Source: an uncultured Lachnospira sp.
GTDB taxonomy: Bacteria > Bacillota > Clostridia > Lachnospirales > Lachnospiraceae
Length of the DNA: 64,000 nt
Reading direction: 5' to 3'
NCBI GenBank assembly: GCA_910587485.1
Contig: CAJUKN010000009.1
Span: forward strand, 1-64,000
The position numbers and the translations under genes were made by a program. The notes below the pieces were generated by a model that did not search any database, was not told where the DNA came from, and saw nothing but the letters and a program-made list of their open reading frames with translations. This document shows, piece after piece, positions 1 to 8,178 of the stretch. Positions within the stretch are counted from its first letter, which is position 1, and every line of letters starts with the position of its first letter.

Positions 1-65
1 TCACGCAATTTCAATCTCGTCTTGTTTCCACATACAGGACACAATAGCCACTTTTCCTGCTTCAT
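1..65 (-). CDS. Cysteine-rich KTR domain protein, N-terminal part only
   Basis: The first 21 codons of a gene running off the left edge are visible. They read MKQEKWLLCPVCGNKTRLKL, followed by Arg. The CPVC pair and the GNKTRLK stretch match the start of the small cysteine-rich KTR family, which is a frequent passenger of conjugative transposons and probably binds zinc. Its ATG overlaps the TGA of the MFS gene (ATGA), so it is likely translationally coupled as the last cistron of the TetR-MFS-KTR operon. The second half, with the second CxxC pair, lies outside the window. The family call is from recall of the motif and the function is unknown. Confidence 0.7.
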   Translation of the reverse strand, partial: MKQEKWLLCPVCGNKTRLKLR

Positions 66-1315
66 GCTGACACCTCCTGCTGTTCCCTTTCCATATTCTT
101 AAAGAAGCTCATTGCAGATAATCCTGCAATACAAACTATGATGCCAGTCGGGATTAAGACAACATATACGACACTGTAAAATCTGTCAAACAAAAAACCG
201 TACACGATTTGTCCTATGGGCTGGACACATAAAGTAATCGTTGATGTATAAGCCATCACTTTTCCTATTAAATGATTTGGCGTCCTCTGCTGTATGAGGG
301 AAACAGCGAAAATAGAAAATATACTGATAACAGCCTGCATACCACAAAATGATACAACCGTAACGCCATACTTTATAATGGCATTCACTGGCAAAAGGAA
401 AACAATGCCGGCAGGGATAATGAAAATCCCCATAGAAGCAAGCAGGACAGATAATTTATGTATTTTCAATTTCTCTGCCAAAACTCCTGCAGCAATGCTC
501 CCCAAGATTGTAGCAACTGCTAACGCACTTTCCGCAGCTCCATAATACCTCGCATTAAATCCAAGGACAGTCCGCACAAGAAAGGGAAGACCGACTATGG
601 TAATGCCCATCACAAAAAACCTTGAGAATGCTGTTAAGAGCAGCATCTTTGATATACTTGTCTGTTCTTTTGAAATATACTGCATACTTGATAAAAAATC
701 CTGCTTTACAATCTGAAGCATGCCGCCTTGATTTTTAATACGCTGATAACTCAATTTTATAAAACATTCAAACAAAGCAGTAATAAAAAAACAGACAACA
801 CTTGCATACATTATGGGTTTCAGTCCAAGCATGGCATACAGTACGCCGCCCAACATAGGGGCAATCAGATAGGATAAAGACGCCACTTGATTTACAACGG
901 CATTTCCTTTCATAATATTGTCGCCTTGCAGCATCGTAGGAATACACGCTTGAACAGTAGGCGTTTCAAATGCACCCAAAATAGAAAGTATGATAAGCAA
1001 TGTACTGATTACGGCAATGGCATTGTTTTCTGATAGGAATAGCACCGCACATAAAACCGATACGCCAGTCAATGCGTCTAACGCCACCATAATATTCCTT
1101 CTGTCTGCCCTGTCCGCCAAGATGCCGCCAAGCGGTGACAAAAGAATGGTGGGGATTGTAGCAGCAGACAATATCCCTGCAAATGTGGCTGCTGAACCAG
1201 TCACTTCCAGTACATACATGGACAGTGCCAGTTTCAATATAAAATTTCCAAACAATGAGGTTAGCTGCCCTAAAATAAGGAGCGTGAAATTTTTTGTAAA
1301 TAATTTTTCCGTCAT
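62..1315 (-). CDS. MFS-type efflux transporter
   Basis: A 417-residue integral membrane protein with about 12 hydrophobic segments. The loop after TM2 carries the MFS signature GGILADRADRRN, and the overall pattern resembles drug and macrolide exporters of the MFS_3/Mef type. It probably exports a toxic compound across the cytoplasmic membrane by proton antiport. The start overlaps the stop of the upstream TetR gene by 4 nt and its stop overlaps the KTR start, so the three form one tight operon. Codon and base usage are visibly more GC-rich than in the rest of the window, suggesting lateral transfer. The substrate cannot be read from sequence. Confidence 0.85.
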   Translation of the reverse strand: MTEKLFTKNFTLLILGQLTSLFGNFILKLALSMYVLEVTGSAATFAGILSAATIPTILLSPLGGILADRADRRNIMVALDALTGVSVLCAVLFLSENNAIAVISTLLIILSILGAFETPTVQACIPTMLQGDNIMKGNAVVNQVASLSYLIAPMLGGVLYAMLGLKPIMYASVVCFFITALFECFIKLSYQRIKNQGGMLQIVKQDFLSSMQYISKEQTSISKMLLLTAFSRFFVMGITIVGLPFLVRTVLGFNARYYGAAESALAVATILGSIAAGVLAEKLKIHKLSVLLASMGIFIIPAGIVFLLPVNAIIKYGVTVVSFCGMQAVISIFSIFAVSLIQQRTPNHLIGKVMAYTSTITLCVQPIGQIVYGFLFDRFYSVVYVVLIPTGIIVCIAGLSAMSFFKNMEREQQEVSA

Positions 1316-2073
1316 GGCTGATTCCCTCCTTTTACATCATTATTGTCAGCTTTCTCCGACATAAAGGTATACCCGCAGGGTGTTTCTTTGATTTTGCCAG
1401 CATTCTCTGGCATAGAGGTATGCCCGCAGGGTGTTTCCGTAATGTCAGTGATGAATTTTTCTGTAAAGGATGTCGTATCGTCATCATAAAGCGGCAGTCC
1501 CATATGGTCTAACACTTCTTTCACAAAATGGTATTTATGAAGCAGTTCTTCCTTTGTGGCAGGGAAGACCGAAGGCATAAGCCAGAAGTTGATAAGTGGC
1601 AAAAGCTCAGAAAGCTCCTTTGTGTATTCTGTCTTAATAGAACCGTCCTTTTTTCCCTCCTCCAACAATTCCAACCACAAGGGAGTTAATACACGCCTGT
1701 TTTCCCCAACCGCCGCCGCTAAAATATGTGGGTCCTTCAAAATCGGGATTGCCTGCATGTTTATCTGGTTTCGTTTAGCGTCCAACTGATTCAGTGCAAG
1801 CAATGACCTGATTTTTTGCAGACCGTTCAAGTTGACTCTCCCCTTGACTGCTTCAAATGGATTGTCCTCGAAAAACATCTGATTGCCTAATGCGTACATC
1901 ACTTCCTCTTTACTTTTGAAACAACGGTAAAACATTCCTTTTGCCCCGCCTACCATGTCCATAATATCGGAAATTGAAGTTTCCTCATATCCTTTAGAAA
2001 TAAATAAGTCTTGGGCAGCATTTAGGATTTCTTTTCTCCATTCCTCTGGTGTCTTTTTTACAGGTCTAGCCAA
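1312..2073 (-). CDS. TetR/AcrR family transcriptional regulator with tandem-repeat tail
   Basis: A 253-residue repressor candidate. Residues about 12-60 form the TetR helix-turn-helix region (AAQDLFISKGYEETSISDI, then GMFYRCFKSKEE). The start is a TTG at 2073, preceded by AAGGAGG 11 nt away. A perfect 33-bp palindrome at 2095-2127 is the probable operator, so the gene most likely represses itself and the overlapping MFS exporter. The last ~40 residues are odd: two near-copies of a unit reading ETPCGHTSMPENA and ETPCGYTFMSEKA, encoded by a short DNA tandem duplication. The ligand is unknown. Confidence 0.85.
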   Translation of the reverse strand: MARPVKKTPEEWRKEILNAAQDLFISKGYEETSISDIMDMVGGAKGMFYRCFKSKEEVMYALGNQMFFEDNPFEAVKGRVNLNGLQKIRSLLALNQLDAKRNQINMQAIPILKDPHILAAAVGENRRVLTPLWLELLEEGKKDGSIKTEYTKELSELLPLINFWLMPSVFPATKEELLHKYHFVKEVLDHMGLPLYDDDTTSFTEKFITDITETPCGHTSMPENAGKIKETPCGYTFMSEKADNNDVKGGNQP

Positions 2074-2094
2074 TTTTTATTGCACCTCCTTTGT

Positions 2095-2127
2095 AAATAG
2101 TTATTGACTTAAAGTCAATAACTATTT
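2095..2127. promoter_or_regulatory. Perfect 33-bp inverted repeat, probable TetR operator
   Basis: The half-site AAATAGTTATTGACTT is followed by one central base and its exact reverse complement. It lies 22 bp upstream of the TetR start codon. On the minus strand, TTGCAA and TAAAAT elements 17 bp apart sit just upstream, so the start of transcription would fall inside the palindrome. Autorepression is inferred. Confidence 0.75.
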
Positions 2128-2519
2128 TAGCACTATTCTAAAGCTTTTGCAATAGCCATAATTTGCAATAGTACAGAAACCACTTATTTGCAAAATCCAC
2201 AAAATTTTTTGACATTTGAAAAACGACAGAGATTTCTCCCTATGCCTTGTGTCTGCTGTCTTAAACACAATTTTTGAGTTTTGTCCTTATCTGGTTTCAT
2301 ACTTCTTTTAGTTGATGTACATACAAGGATATTTTTTTCATTTTATTTCTCCTATTATTTTAAATATTAGTTATTGAATATATTAACATTTTATTTTAAA
2401 AAAAATCATAAAAAGTAGATAAATAGTTGAAAATTATATAATATATTACTTATATAAATAAACTAAATTGAAAAACAATTGACTTCTTAATCAAAATAGA
2501 AAGGTCTGGAAATAGATTT
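2128..2519. other. Intergenic junction with a 14-codon relic ORF
   Basis: This 390-bp stretch separates the GC-richer left block from the AT-rich chromosome-like DNA. The only ORF-like object is a minus-strand ATG at 2341 with a good AGGAGA ribosome binding site, reading MKKISLYVHQLKEV and stopping at 2297. It is probably the stub of a gene cut at an insertion boundary. The right part (2400-2519) should hold the promoter of the two-component operon, but no clear -35/-10 pair stands out. Confidence 0.4.
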
Positions 2520-3194
2520 ATGAGAGAAAAAATTTTAATTGTTGATGATGAAATGGATATTGTATCCATGTTAAAAGACTATTTTATATATAATGGATAT
2601 GATGTGATAACAGCTACAAACGGTTTGGAAGCCATTAAAAAAGCACAAACCCAGCCTGATATTATCTTACTTGATATCAATATGCCTGATATTGATGGTA
2701 TTGAAGTTTGTTCTCAAATAAGAGACTTTGTGACGTGTCCTATTGTATTTCTCACTGCTAGAATTGAAGATAATGATAAAATAAAGGGATTTGGTATTGG
2801 AGCAGATGACTATATTGTAAAACCATTTTCAATTGATGAACTGGGAGCAAGAGTCTCTGCGCACTTAAGACGAGAACACCGCCAAAGGAAATCTTCAAAA
2901 GTACACCTTGATAACAAGGTAGCTATCAATTATTCTGAAAGAAGTGTTTATTATAATGGTGAGATTATTCCTCTTGCAAAAAAAGAATTTGATATTATTG
3001 AACTTTTATCTTCACATATAGGGCAAGTTTTTAGCAAAGAACGAATATATGAACTGGTTTGGGATTATGACAGCGAGGGAGACAGCTCAGTTGTTGCTGA
3101 GCATATCCGTCGTATTCGCACAAAATTTACAGCAGCTGGAATGAAATCTTATATTGAAACGGTATGGGGAGTTGGTTATAAATGGGCAAAATAA
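2520..3194 (+). CDS. OmpR/PhoB-family response regulator
   Basis: A 224-residue two-domain regulator. The receiver domain (about 1-115) has the acidic pocket DDE near residues 9-11, the phosphorylatable Asp in IILLDINMPDIDG, the conserved Thr in FLTAR and Lys in IVKPF. The C-terminal winged helix (about 130-224) contains the EFDIIELLSSH, VVAEHIRRIR and WGVGYKW motifs typical of the family. It overlaps the downstream kinase by 13 nt and is certainly its partner. The neighbouring decayed ABC transporter suggests the pair once controlled an antimicrobial-peptide exporter, but that is inference. Confidence 0.93.
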   Translation: MREKILIVDDEMDIVSMLKDYFIYNGYDVITATNGLEAIKKAQTQPDIILLDINMPDIDGIEVCSQIRDFVTCPIVFLTARIEDNDKIKGFGIGADDYIVKPFSIDELGARVSAHLRREHRQRKSSKVHLDNKVAINYSERSVYYNGEIIPLAKKEFDIIELLSSHIGQVFSKERIYELVWDYDSEGDSSVVAEHIRRIRTKFTAAGMKSYIETVWGVGYKWAK

Positions 3195-4408
3195 AAAATT
3201 TTTTTCATAATAAATCAATTAAAATCTCGTTTACTATTTATATGCTTATCTGCATATTTTCAGCCCTTTTATTATCCTTGTTTTTTTCAAATCTTTGCCA
3301 ATTTGGACAATCTTTAATTTATAAGAAATATATAAATAAACTGGAAATTTCTAATTATGAATATAAAACACAAATTAATTTTCGCCAAACAGAAGAGGAA
3401 CGAATAAATGGAACACTTTATTATAATACAACAGATATCACATCATATTTTACACCATTTGAAGATTTTATTGATAATATATTCTCTTTTTTTATTTGGG
3501 CAGTTTATCCAATCTGTTTTATTCTATGTATTGTAATAACAAGTATTCTATTTTACAAAAAACAATTACAAATACCATTTGAAATTCTTGATAAAGCAGC
3601 AGATAATATATCAAAAAACAATCTTGATTTTACAATTGTTTATAAAAATCAAAATGAATTAGGACGACTTTGTTTATCATTTGAAAAAATGCGTGCTACA
3701 TTACAAGAAAATCATATTGAAATGTGGCGTCAGATTGAGGAAAGGAAACGCCTTAATGCTGCCTTTGCCCATGATTTGAGAACACCTTTAACTGTCTTAA
3801 AAGGTCAAAGTGAAATGCTAATAAAGTATACTCCTCAAATGTCAACACAAAAAGTATTGTCCACAGCAAAGATGATGCAGCGGCACATTGTACGACTTGA
3901 AGCATATGTAAACACAATGAATGACTTACAGCGATTGGAAGATATTGAGATAAACAAAGCCTCTATAAATATTGATGAAATAATTAAACAAATGCGTTCA
4001 ATTGGTCTTTCTATTTGTCAAGACAAAAAATTTATATTTCGTGACTGTATATCAAAAGAGGCACAACAAATCATTGTAGATTTTTCAATAATTATAAGGG
4101 TATATGAAAATTTACTTTCTAATGCTATACGATTTGCAAAAGAAACTATTTTTGTAACTGTTAAAATCAAAAATGACAATTTATATCTTATTGTATCCGA
4201 TGATGGAAATGGTTTTACAAACACAGAGCTATCCAATGCAACAAAACCATTCTATAAGTCCGTTTATGAAAAAGATAATAGCCATTTTGGCATGGGACTT
4301 AATATTTGTAAAATTCTCTGTGAAAAACATGGTGGTTCTTTGATACTTAAAAACAACAACGGAGCCACAATTACTGCCATATTTAAACAATCAAATACTT
4401 TAATATAA
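3182..4408 (+). CDS. Membrane sensor histidine kinase
   Basis: A 408-residue kinase with TM segments near residues 14-36 and 100-124 flanking a short extracytoplasmic loop. A HAMP-like region follows, then the HisKA dimerisation helix with the phospho-acceptor His in FAHDLRTPLTVLKGQ, then an HATPase_c domain with the N-box ENLLSNAIRFAK and the G boxes DDGNGF and GMGLNICK. It phosphorylates the regulator encoded immediately upstream. The short sensor loop is like those of intramembrane or peptide-antibiotic-sensing kinases, so the signal may be membrane-borne. No target promoter is evident except possibly the adjacent decayed ABC gene. Confidence 0.92.
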   Translation: MGKIKNFFHNKSIKISFTIYMLICIFSALLLSLFFSNLCQFGQSLIYKKYINKLEISNYEYKTQINFRQTEEERINGTLYYNTTDITSYFTPFEDFIDNIFSFFIWAVYPICFILCIVITSILFYKKQLQIPFEILDKAADNISKNNLDFTIVYKNQNELGRLCLSFEKMRATLQENHIEMWRQIEERKRLNAAFAHDLRTPLTVLKGQSEMLIKYTPQMSTQKVLSTAKMMQRHIVRLEAYVNTMNDLQRLEDIEINKASINIDEIIKQMRSIGLSICQDKKFIFRDCISKEAQQIIVDFSIIIRVYENLLSNAIRFAKETIFVTVKIKNDNLYLIVSDDGNGFTNTELSNATKPFYKSVYEKDNSHFGMGLNICKILCEKHGGSLILKNNNGATITAIFKQSNTLI

Positions 4409-4463
4409 GACTATTGAAAAATAGCATTTATTATACAATCATCAAATATAAAAAGCAACTATA

Positions 4464-5382
4464 ATGATTAACATGAACAATTCTATTAAAATTAAAAACC
4501 TTAATAAGTTTTATGGAAAGAAACACGCATTTAAAAATGTCAATCTCTCTATTAAACAAGATATGTTTGGCTTATTAGGCAGAAATGGCGCAGGAAAGAC
4601 AACATTAATGAAAACTCTTGCTACCTTACATCAAAGGAAAAATGGAAAAATTACAATTTGTGATATTACTGATTGAAAATGCAAAAAAAATTCGCAAAAG
4701 TGTTGGATATTTGCCACAAGATTTTTCTATATATTCATCAATGAGCGTGGCATGTGCTATGAATTATCTTGACATTTTATCTGTACTAAATACCACTCAA
4801 AGAATACAACGAACAGAAAACCTCTTAAAAAAAGTTAATTTATCACAACATAAAAACAAAAAAGTTAAAGAACTATCTGGAGAAATGAAACGCCGACTTG
4901 GCATCACACAAGCATTACTAAATAATCCAAAGGTGTTAATTGTTGATGACAGGACTGTCATTCTCTCAACACATATTGTTGGTGATACTAAAGCTACTTG
5001 CGAAAATATTGCTATACTAAATAACAGTGAACAAAATAAAGTAATTGAAATCATTTCCAAAACTATAAGAATGAATAAAGAAGATATCTTAAAGGCTAAA
5101 ATTGATGATATTTTAGGCGGAGGTTCTAGTTACAGTGCAGATAACTTGATAGGATTTGGAACCGTTCCCATCAGTTATGAGGAAGCGCTCTATCAATATA
5201 ATCTTGCTGTCAATGAAGATAAAATAACTGGTGGATATGTCCGCTTATTTTCAGATTATGCCGTGACTATACTTCTATCTGTATTACCTGTTTTTCTTGC
5301 CGCACTAAAATATGATTTGAAATGGATTATGCCAAGTGCTATGGTATTTGACCCTCACGGCAGTCATTGCCCACAAAAATAA
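4464..5382 (+). pseudogene. Decayed ABC transporter (ATPase, then permease remnant)
   Basis: The first frame encodes an ABC ATPase N-terminus with Walker A GRNGAGKTT and stops at 4676. The protein continues in another frame from about 4675 (ENAKKIRKSVGYLPQDFS) through a signature-like LSGEMKRRLGI and a truncated Walker B LIVDD. From there it jumps directly to RTVILSTHIV, so about 20 residues including the catalytic Glu are missing. The same frame then runs into a fragment with one hydrophobic segment (AVTILLSVLPVFLAALKY) that resembles the permease half. At least one frameshift and two deletions make this non-functional. It sits 55 bp behind the histidine kinase and was probably regulated by it. 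Confidence 0.85.
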
Positions 5383-5416
5383 ATCTGTTTCTTTATATTT
5401 TCAAAAATGTAAAGAA

Positions 5417-5484
5417 AACTTGGCAAACTATATTGACAACAAAACTTGGCAGTGATATTATATGATTACCAAGTAAACTTGGCA
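5417..5484 (+). promoter_or_regulatory. Promoter with three AACTTGGCA operator boxes
   Basis: A strong promoter, TTGACA (5433-5438), 17 bp, TATTAT (5456-5461), faces the DUF6442 gene. Copies of AACTTGGCA lie at 5417-5425, 5443-5451 (in the -35/-10 spacer) and 5476-5484. The last overlaps a CCAAGT-AA-ACTTGG palindrome. The layout fits repression by the small HTH protein encoded at 6079. Confidence 0.7.
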
Positions 5485-5513
5485 GTCAAAAAAGAGAGAA
5501 GGAGATATATAGC

Positions 5514-5844
5514 ATGAACAAAGATGAAATTTTAGCAAAGAGTCGAGCAGAAAATAAAAATAGATATATATGAACAAGAAATTTTAAAACAAGCTAATGC
5601 TTATGCTGTTATAACGCTTATAGTTTTAGCAACTTTATTTTTTGTAGTTCAGATATGTGTTGGTGGGGGCATAAATTATGGAATATATGCAATTATATTT
5701 TCTGGAAATATGACTACTTCATGGATAAGATATATCAAACTAAAACAGCAAAAACAACTTCCTATCGCAGTTCTTTATACTTTAGTTGTATTGGCACTTT
5801 CTGGATGTCATATTTATAATTTAACCTCATTAGCGTTGCGATAG
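5514..5844 (+). pseudogene. DUF6442-family small membrane protein, frameshifted
   Basis: The gene starts at ATG 5514 behind GAGAAGGAG and reads MNKDEILAKSRAENKNRYI, then hits TGA. A shift in the AT-rich run near 5555 restores the family sequence KIDIYEQEILKQANAYAV, followed by two hydrophobic helices around the GGGINYGIYAI motif. The extreme C-terminus (LTSLALR) is supplied by the dispersed repeat that begins at about 5821, so the natural end has been replaced. The family usually sits beside a small Cro-type HTH gene, as here. The family name is from recall and its function is unknown. Confidence 0.75.
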
Positions 5845-5898
5845 CAGCTATGAGGTTATGAGCAAGCAGCGTAGCAGATTGCGAATATCCGCTTTGAT
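5821..5898 (-). repeat. Dispersed ~130-bp repeat, copy a (reverse, internally deleted)
   Basis: It starts with TTAACCTCAT and ends with GCGAATATCCGCTTTGA. These are the reverse complements of the two ends of the fuller copies at 6390, 8639 and 19414. The central hairpin part is missing. It fuses to the 3' end of the DUF6442 pseudogene. Confidence 0.8.
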
Positions 5899-6040
5899 TT
5901 ACATCTTCAAAAATTATATAAGATTACTAAAAAATAACTTTCTTTTTAAAATTGTGTACTTCACGAAAATAAACTTATAAATATACATAGTTTTTTGAGT
6001 TTAAGCATTAGCAACACAATGACAAGGAAGAAAAATAAAA

Positions 6041-6078
6041 GTTCTTTGCGCAAAAGCATCATAGAAATGAGGATTTGT
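6041..6078 (+). promoter_or_regulatory. 5'-leader module (AGAAATGAGG type) of the HTH gene
   Basis: GTTCTTTGCGCAAAAGCATC followed by ATAGAAATGAGG matches the 3' half of the leader module also found at 23449, 33933, 57205 and 61615. The GAGG is the ribosome binding site, 5 nt before the ATG at 6079. The 5' hairpin arm is weak in this copy. Confidence 0.6.
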
Positions 6079-6285
6079 ATGGACGACAAACTTATATTAA
6101 AAAATCATCTCAAAGAAATACGAACAGAGCAGAAGCTATCACAAAACCAACTAGCTGAAATGGTTGGTGTATCAAGAAATACAATCAGCTCTATTGAGAC
6201 AGGACAATTTAACCCTACTGCAAAATTAGCACTTATTTTATGTATTGCGCTAGACAAAAAATTTGAAGAATTATTTTACTTTTAA
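6079..6285 (+). CDS. Small Cro/CI-type HTH transcriptional regulator
   Basis: A 68-residue protein that is almost entirely one HTH_3 domain: LKEIRTEQKLSQNQLAEMVG, then VSRNTISSIETGQFNPT, ending FEELFYF. The start at 6079 is chosen because GAGG lies 5 nt upstream and the family begins here; an upstream in-frame extension to 5995 has no support. Its place behind the DUF6442 pseudogene is the usual family arrangement, and the AACTTGGCA boxes at 5417-5484 are the likely operators. A clean intrinsic terminator follows. Confidence 0.88.
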   Translation: MDDKLILKNHLKEIRTEQKLSQNQLAEMVGVSRNTISSIETGQFNPTAKLALILCIALDKKFEELFYF

Positions 6286-6290
6286 AAACA

Positions 6291-6335
6291 AAAAAGCTGT
6301 CACATAAAGCAAATTTCTTAATGTGACAGCTTTTT
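6291..6335 (+). terminator. Intrinsic terminator of the HTH gene
   Basis: A 15-bp perfect stem (AAAAAGCTGTCACAT with its complement) encloses a 15-nt loop and ends in TTTTT. It lies 6 nt after the stop codon. Confidence 0.9.
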
Positions 6336-6389
6336 ATATTTTTTCTTTATAACAGCAATTTCATAGATATATTTACATATCCATATGAA

Positions 6390-6546
6390 TCAAAGCGGAT
6401 ATTCGCAATCCGCTACTTGCTCATAACCTCATAGCTACTGTCGCAGCTTTTCAGTGAGAACTTATATTCTCACTGAAACAAGCAAGTCCCCACCCACCAC
6501 TTATGTTTCTGCAATATTGAAGTAGGGGACTTTCTTGATGAGGTTA
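6390..6546 (+). repeat. Dispersed ~130-bp repeat, copy b
   Basis: It begins TCAAAGCGGATATTCGCAAT and ends CTTGATGAGGTTA. A ~25-bp extra hairpin (CAGTGAGAA and its complement) is inserted in the middle, so this copy is 157 bp long. Its end touches the last codons of rsr on the opposite strand. Confidence 0.85.
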
Positions 6547-7992
6547 CATTGTTATACATTCATATCGCTTGGAATTAATTACACTCTGCATAAATTCAAT
6601 TGGCGTGTATCCAATACAGCCAAGCAACTGCTTAAATACCGTTGTAGACTGCCCACTGCATAATTGAACGCCTTTTTTTGTCTTATCTGCGTGAAAAACA
6701 TTATTTCGACTATTTACATTCCAAAAAATAATGTTTGGTATATCATATCCCTTTGTTTTAAATTTATGAAACATTTTATCATAAAAACTCCAGTCACGAC
6801 TTCCGCAATAATCAATTTCCATATCTGAAATAACAATAATTGATTTTGGCATCTCTTCTCTTGGCACATCATTATCAACTGCAATTTTAAGTACCTTTTC
6901 AAAAGCTGCACACAAATTTGTATTCATGCCCCACTCTGCTTTTGATGTATTTAAAATTTTTTGCTGTAAGGTCTCTCCCTTTAACAATTCAATCTTAGGG
7001 TCAGCACTAAATGTCATAAACATGTTGTGATATGCCCCAATATTTCTTTCTGCAAAATAAATCGCAAGTCCAATGGAGGTCGCCATTGGTCTGCCATACA
7101 TAGAACCTGAAACATCAGCCATAACAACTGCATTGGTATTCTCCTCTATGTAGTTTGGCAACTGTCTCCACTGTGCCTCAAGAACACTGCTGTCTTCTTT
7201 CTTGTAAAGAATTTTCTCCACAATATCATATGGATAAAGTGTTGCAGAATTAATTTTTTCCTCACCAGCAACAGCCTTATTAATAAATTTCTCAAATCTA
7301 TCCTTATCATGTTTCATAAATGTATTTCTGTAAATCATCATTGCCCTACTTGGCACCTTAGAATATTTAATTTCTTTCCAACGATTTGCCGACATAAGAC
7401 TCTCAACAACTTCAATTTGCTTTCTCATGCTGCGTACAATTCGCTTAAAATTATAAACAGGATAACCTAATTTTTGTGCTGTCAAAATACCTAATCTTCT
7501 TGTTTCCTTTGAACTTGCATCCGCAGTTTTTATCCACTTTGCAAGCAAAGAAACCGCATTTCCTTCATTTAAATTTCTTAAATCTTCTTCAAATTGTTCC
7601 TTCATTGCAGACCACATATCTTCTTCAAGAGATGTTCCAATAAGACAGTATAAATCATCATAACGCCCAAAAACCCCAATTAAATCAAGATTCTTTTTTA
7701 AGGTTTCAGGATGAACATCTGCCATATACTTTAATAGTGTACGAAAAACTTTTCTTTCTCCTAAACCTCCACGAATATCTCTTGCATAAAACACAATTTT
7801 GGTAGCAAACAAAGGATTTTCTTTATATGCTTCAGCAAACAAAGACTGAACACGTACATCGTCTGCCTTACGCAAGGCACCAATTGTTGAAAATAAATCT
7901 AAGCAGGCATCCCCAGTAGTGTTTAGTGCTACTGCACCATTTTCTGTCCTAGTAAATGCTGCTTCTTTTTTCATCTCATCTGCAAATCCCAT
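6544..7992 (-). CDS. rsr: Ro60/TROVE-domain RNA-binding protein (Rsr)
   Basis: A 482-residue bacterial orthologue of the Ro60 autoantigen. The N-terminal ~270 residues are the TROVE HEAT-repeat ring (TGDACLDLFSTIGALRKADD, FYARDIRGGLGERKVFR and FGRYDDLYCL are family-typical). The C-terminal von Willebrand A domain begins near residue 290 with an intact MIDAS (DVSGSMYGR). Ro proteins bind misfolded RNAs and Y RNAs and can tether them to PNPase for degradation. Directly upstream on the same strand are two complete tRNA-mimicking RNAs and a third partial one, the expected bacterial Y-RNA partners. The ribosome binding site AAAGGAGA lies within that RNA-rich leader. No rtc genes are nearby. Confidence 0.93.
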   Translation of the reverse strand: MGFADEMKKEAAFTRTENGAVALNTTGDACLDLFSTIGALRKADDVRVQSLFAEAYKENPLFATKIVFYARDIRGGLGERKVFRTLLKYMADVHPETLKKNLDLIGVFGRYDDLYCLIGTSLEEDMWSAMKEQFEEDLRNLNEGNAVSLLAKWIKTADASSKETRRLGILTAQKLGYPVYNFKRIVRSMRKQIEVVESLMSANRWKEIKYSKVPSRAMMIYRNTFMKHDKDRFEKFINKAVAGEEKINSATLYPYDIVEKILYKKEDSSVLEAQWRQLPNYIEENTNAVVMADVSGSMYGRPMATSIGLAIYFAERNIGAYHNMFMTFSADPKIELLKGETLQQKILNTSKAEWGMNTNLCAAFEKVLKIAVDNDVPREEMPKSIIVISDMEIDYCGSRDWSFYDKMFHKFKTKGYDIPNIIFWNVNSRNNVFHADKTKKGVQLCSGQSTTVFKQLLGCIGYTPIEFMQSVINSKRYECITM

Positions 7993-8009
7993 AAGTTCTC
8001 TCCTTTCAT

Positions 8010-8178
8010 GACTCTGTTCTGTGTTCTGTTTTACGGATTCGAACCGCTATATACTCATTTACTCGAAATGAATGATATTTTTCCATGAACTACTATTGCT
8101 GTAAGAGTCACATTCTTACATGACGCGTTTGATTATAAGATTTTAAGTCTTATCCAAAAATTGCTGTATGCGTCACAA
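8010..8178 (-). ncRNA. Third Y-like RNA region, merging with the rsr 5' leader
   Basis: Read on the minus strand, this begins right behind the second tRNA-like RNA. It holds two copies of the TNACAGCAAT module (complement at 8160-8167 and 8095-8102), each with a flanking hairpin (CGTC-TTTG-TGACG, and GTCA-loop-TGAC). An outer TGACGC/GCGTCA stem and a TAAGA/TCTTA hairpin are also visible. Near its 3' end is a T-arm-like segment (GCGG-TTCGAAT-CCGT) beside an anticodon-arm-like hairpin (TCATTT/AAATGA), but no acceptor stem can be found. It runs without a terminator into the rsr ribosome binding site. The module similarity is seen; Ro binding is inferred. Confidence 0.65.

Noticed and set aside
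990..1364. Plus-strand frame inside the MFS gene
   Set aside because: Antisense shadow with no ribosome binding site; the minus-strand gene has clear family motifs.
4797..5060. Minus-strand frame over the ABC relic
   Set aside because: Antisense shadow; low-complexity, no ribosome binding site, and the plus strand shows recognisable ABC motifs.
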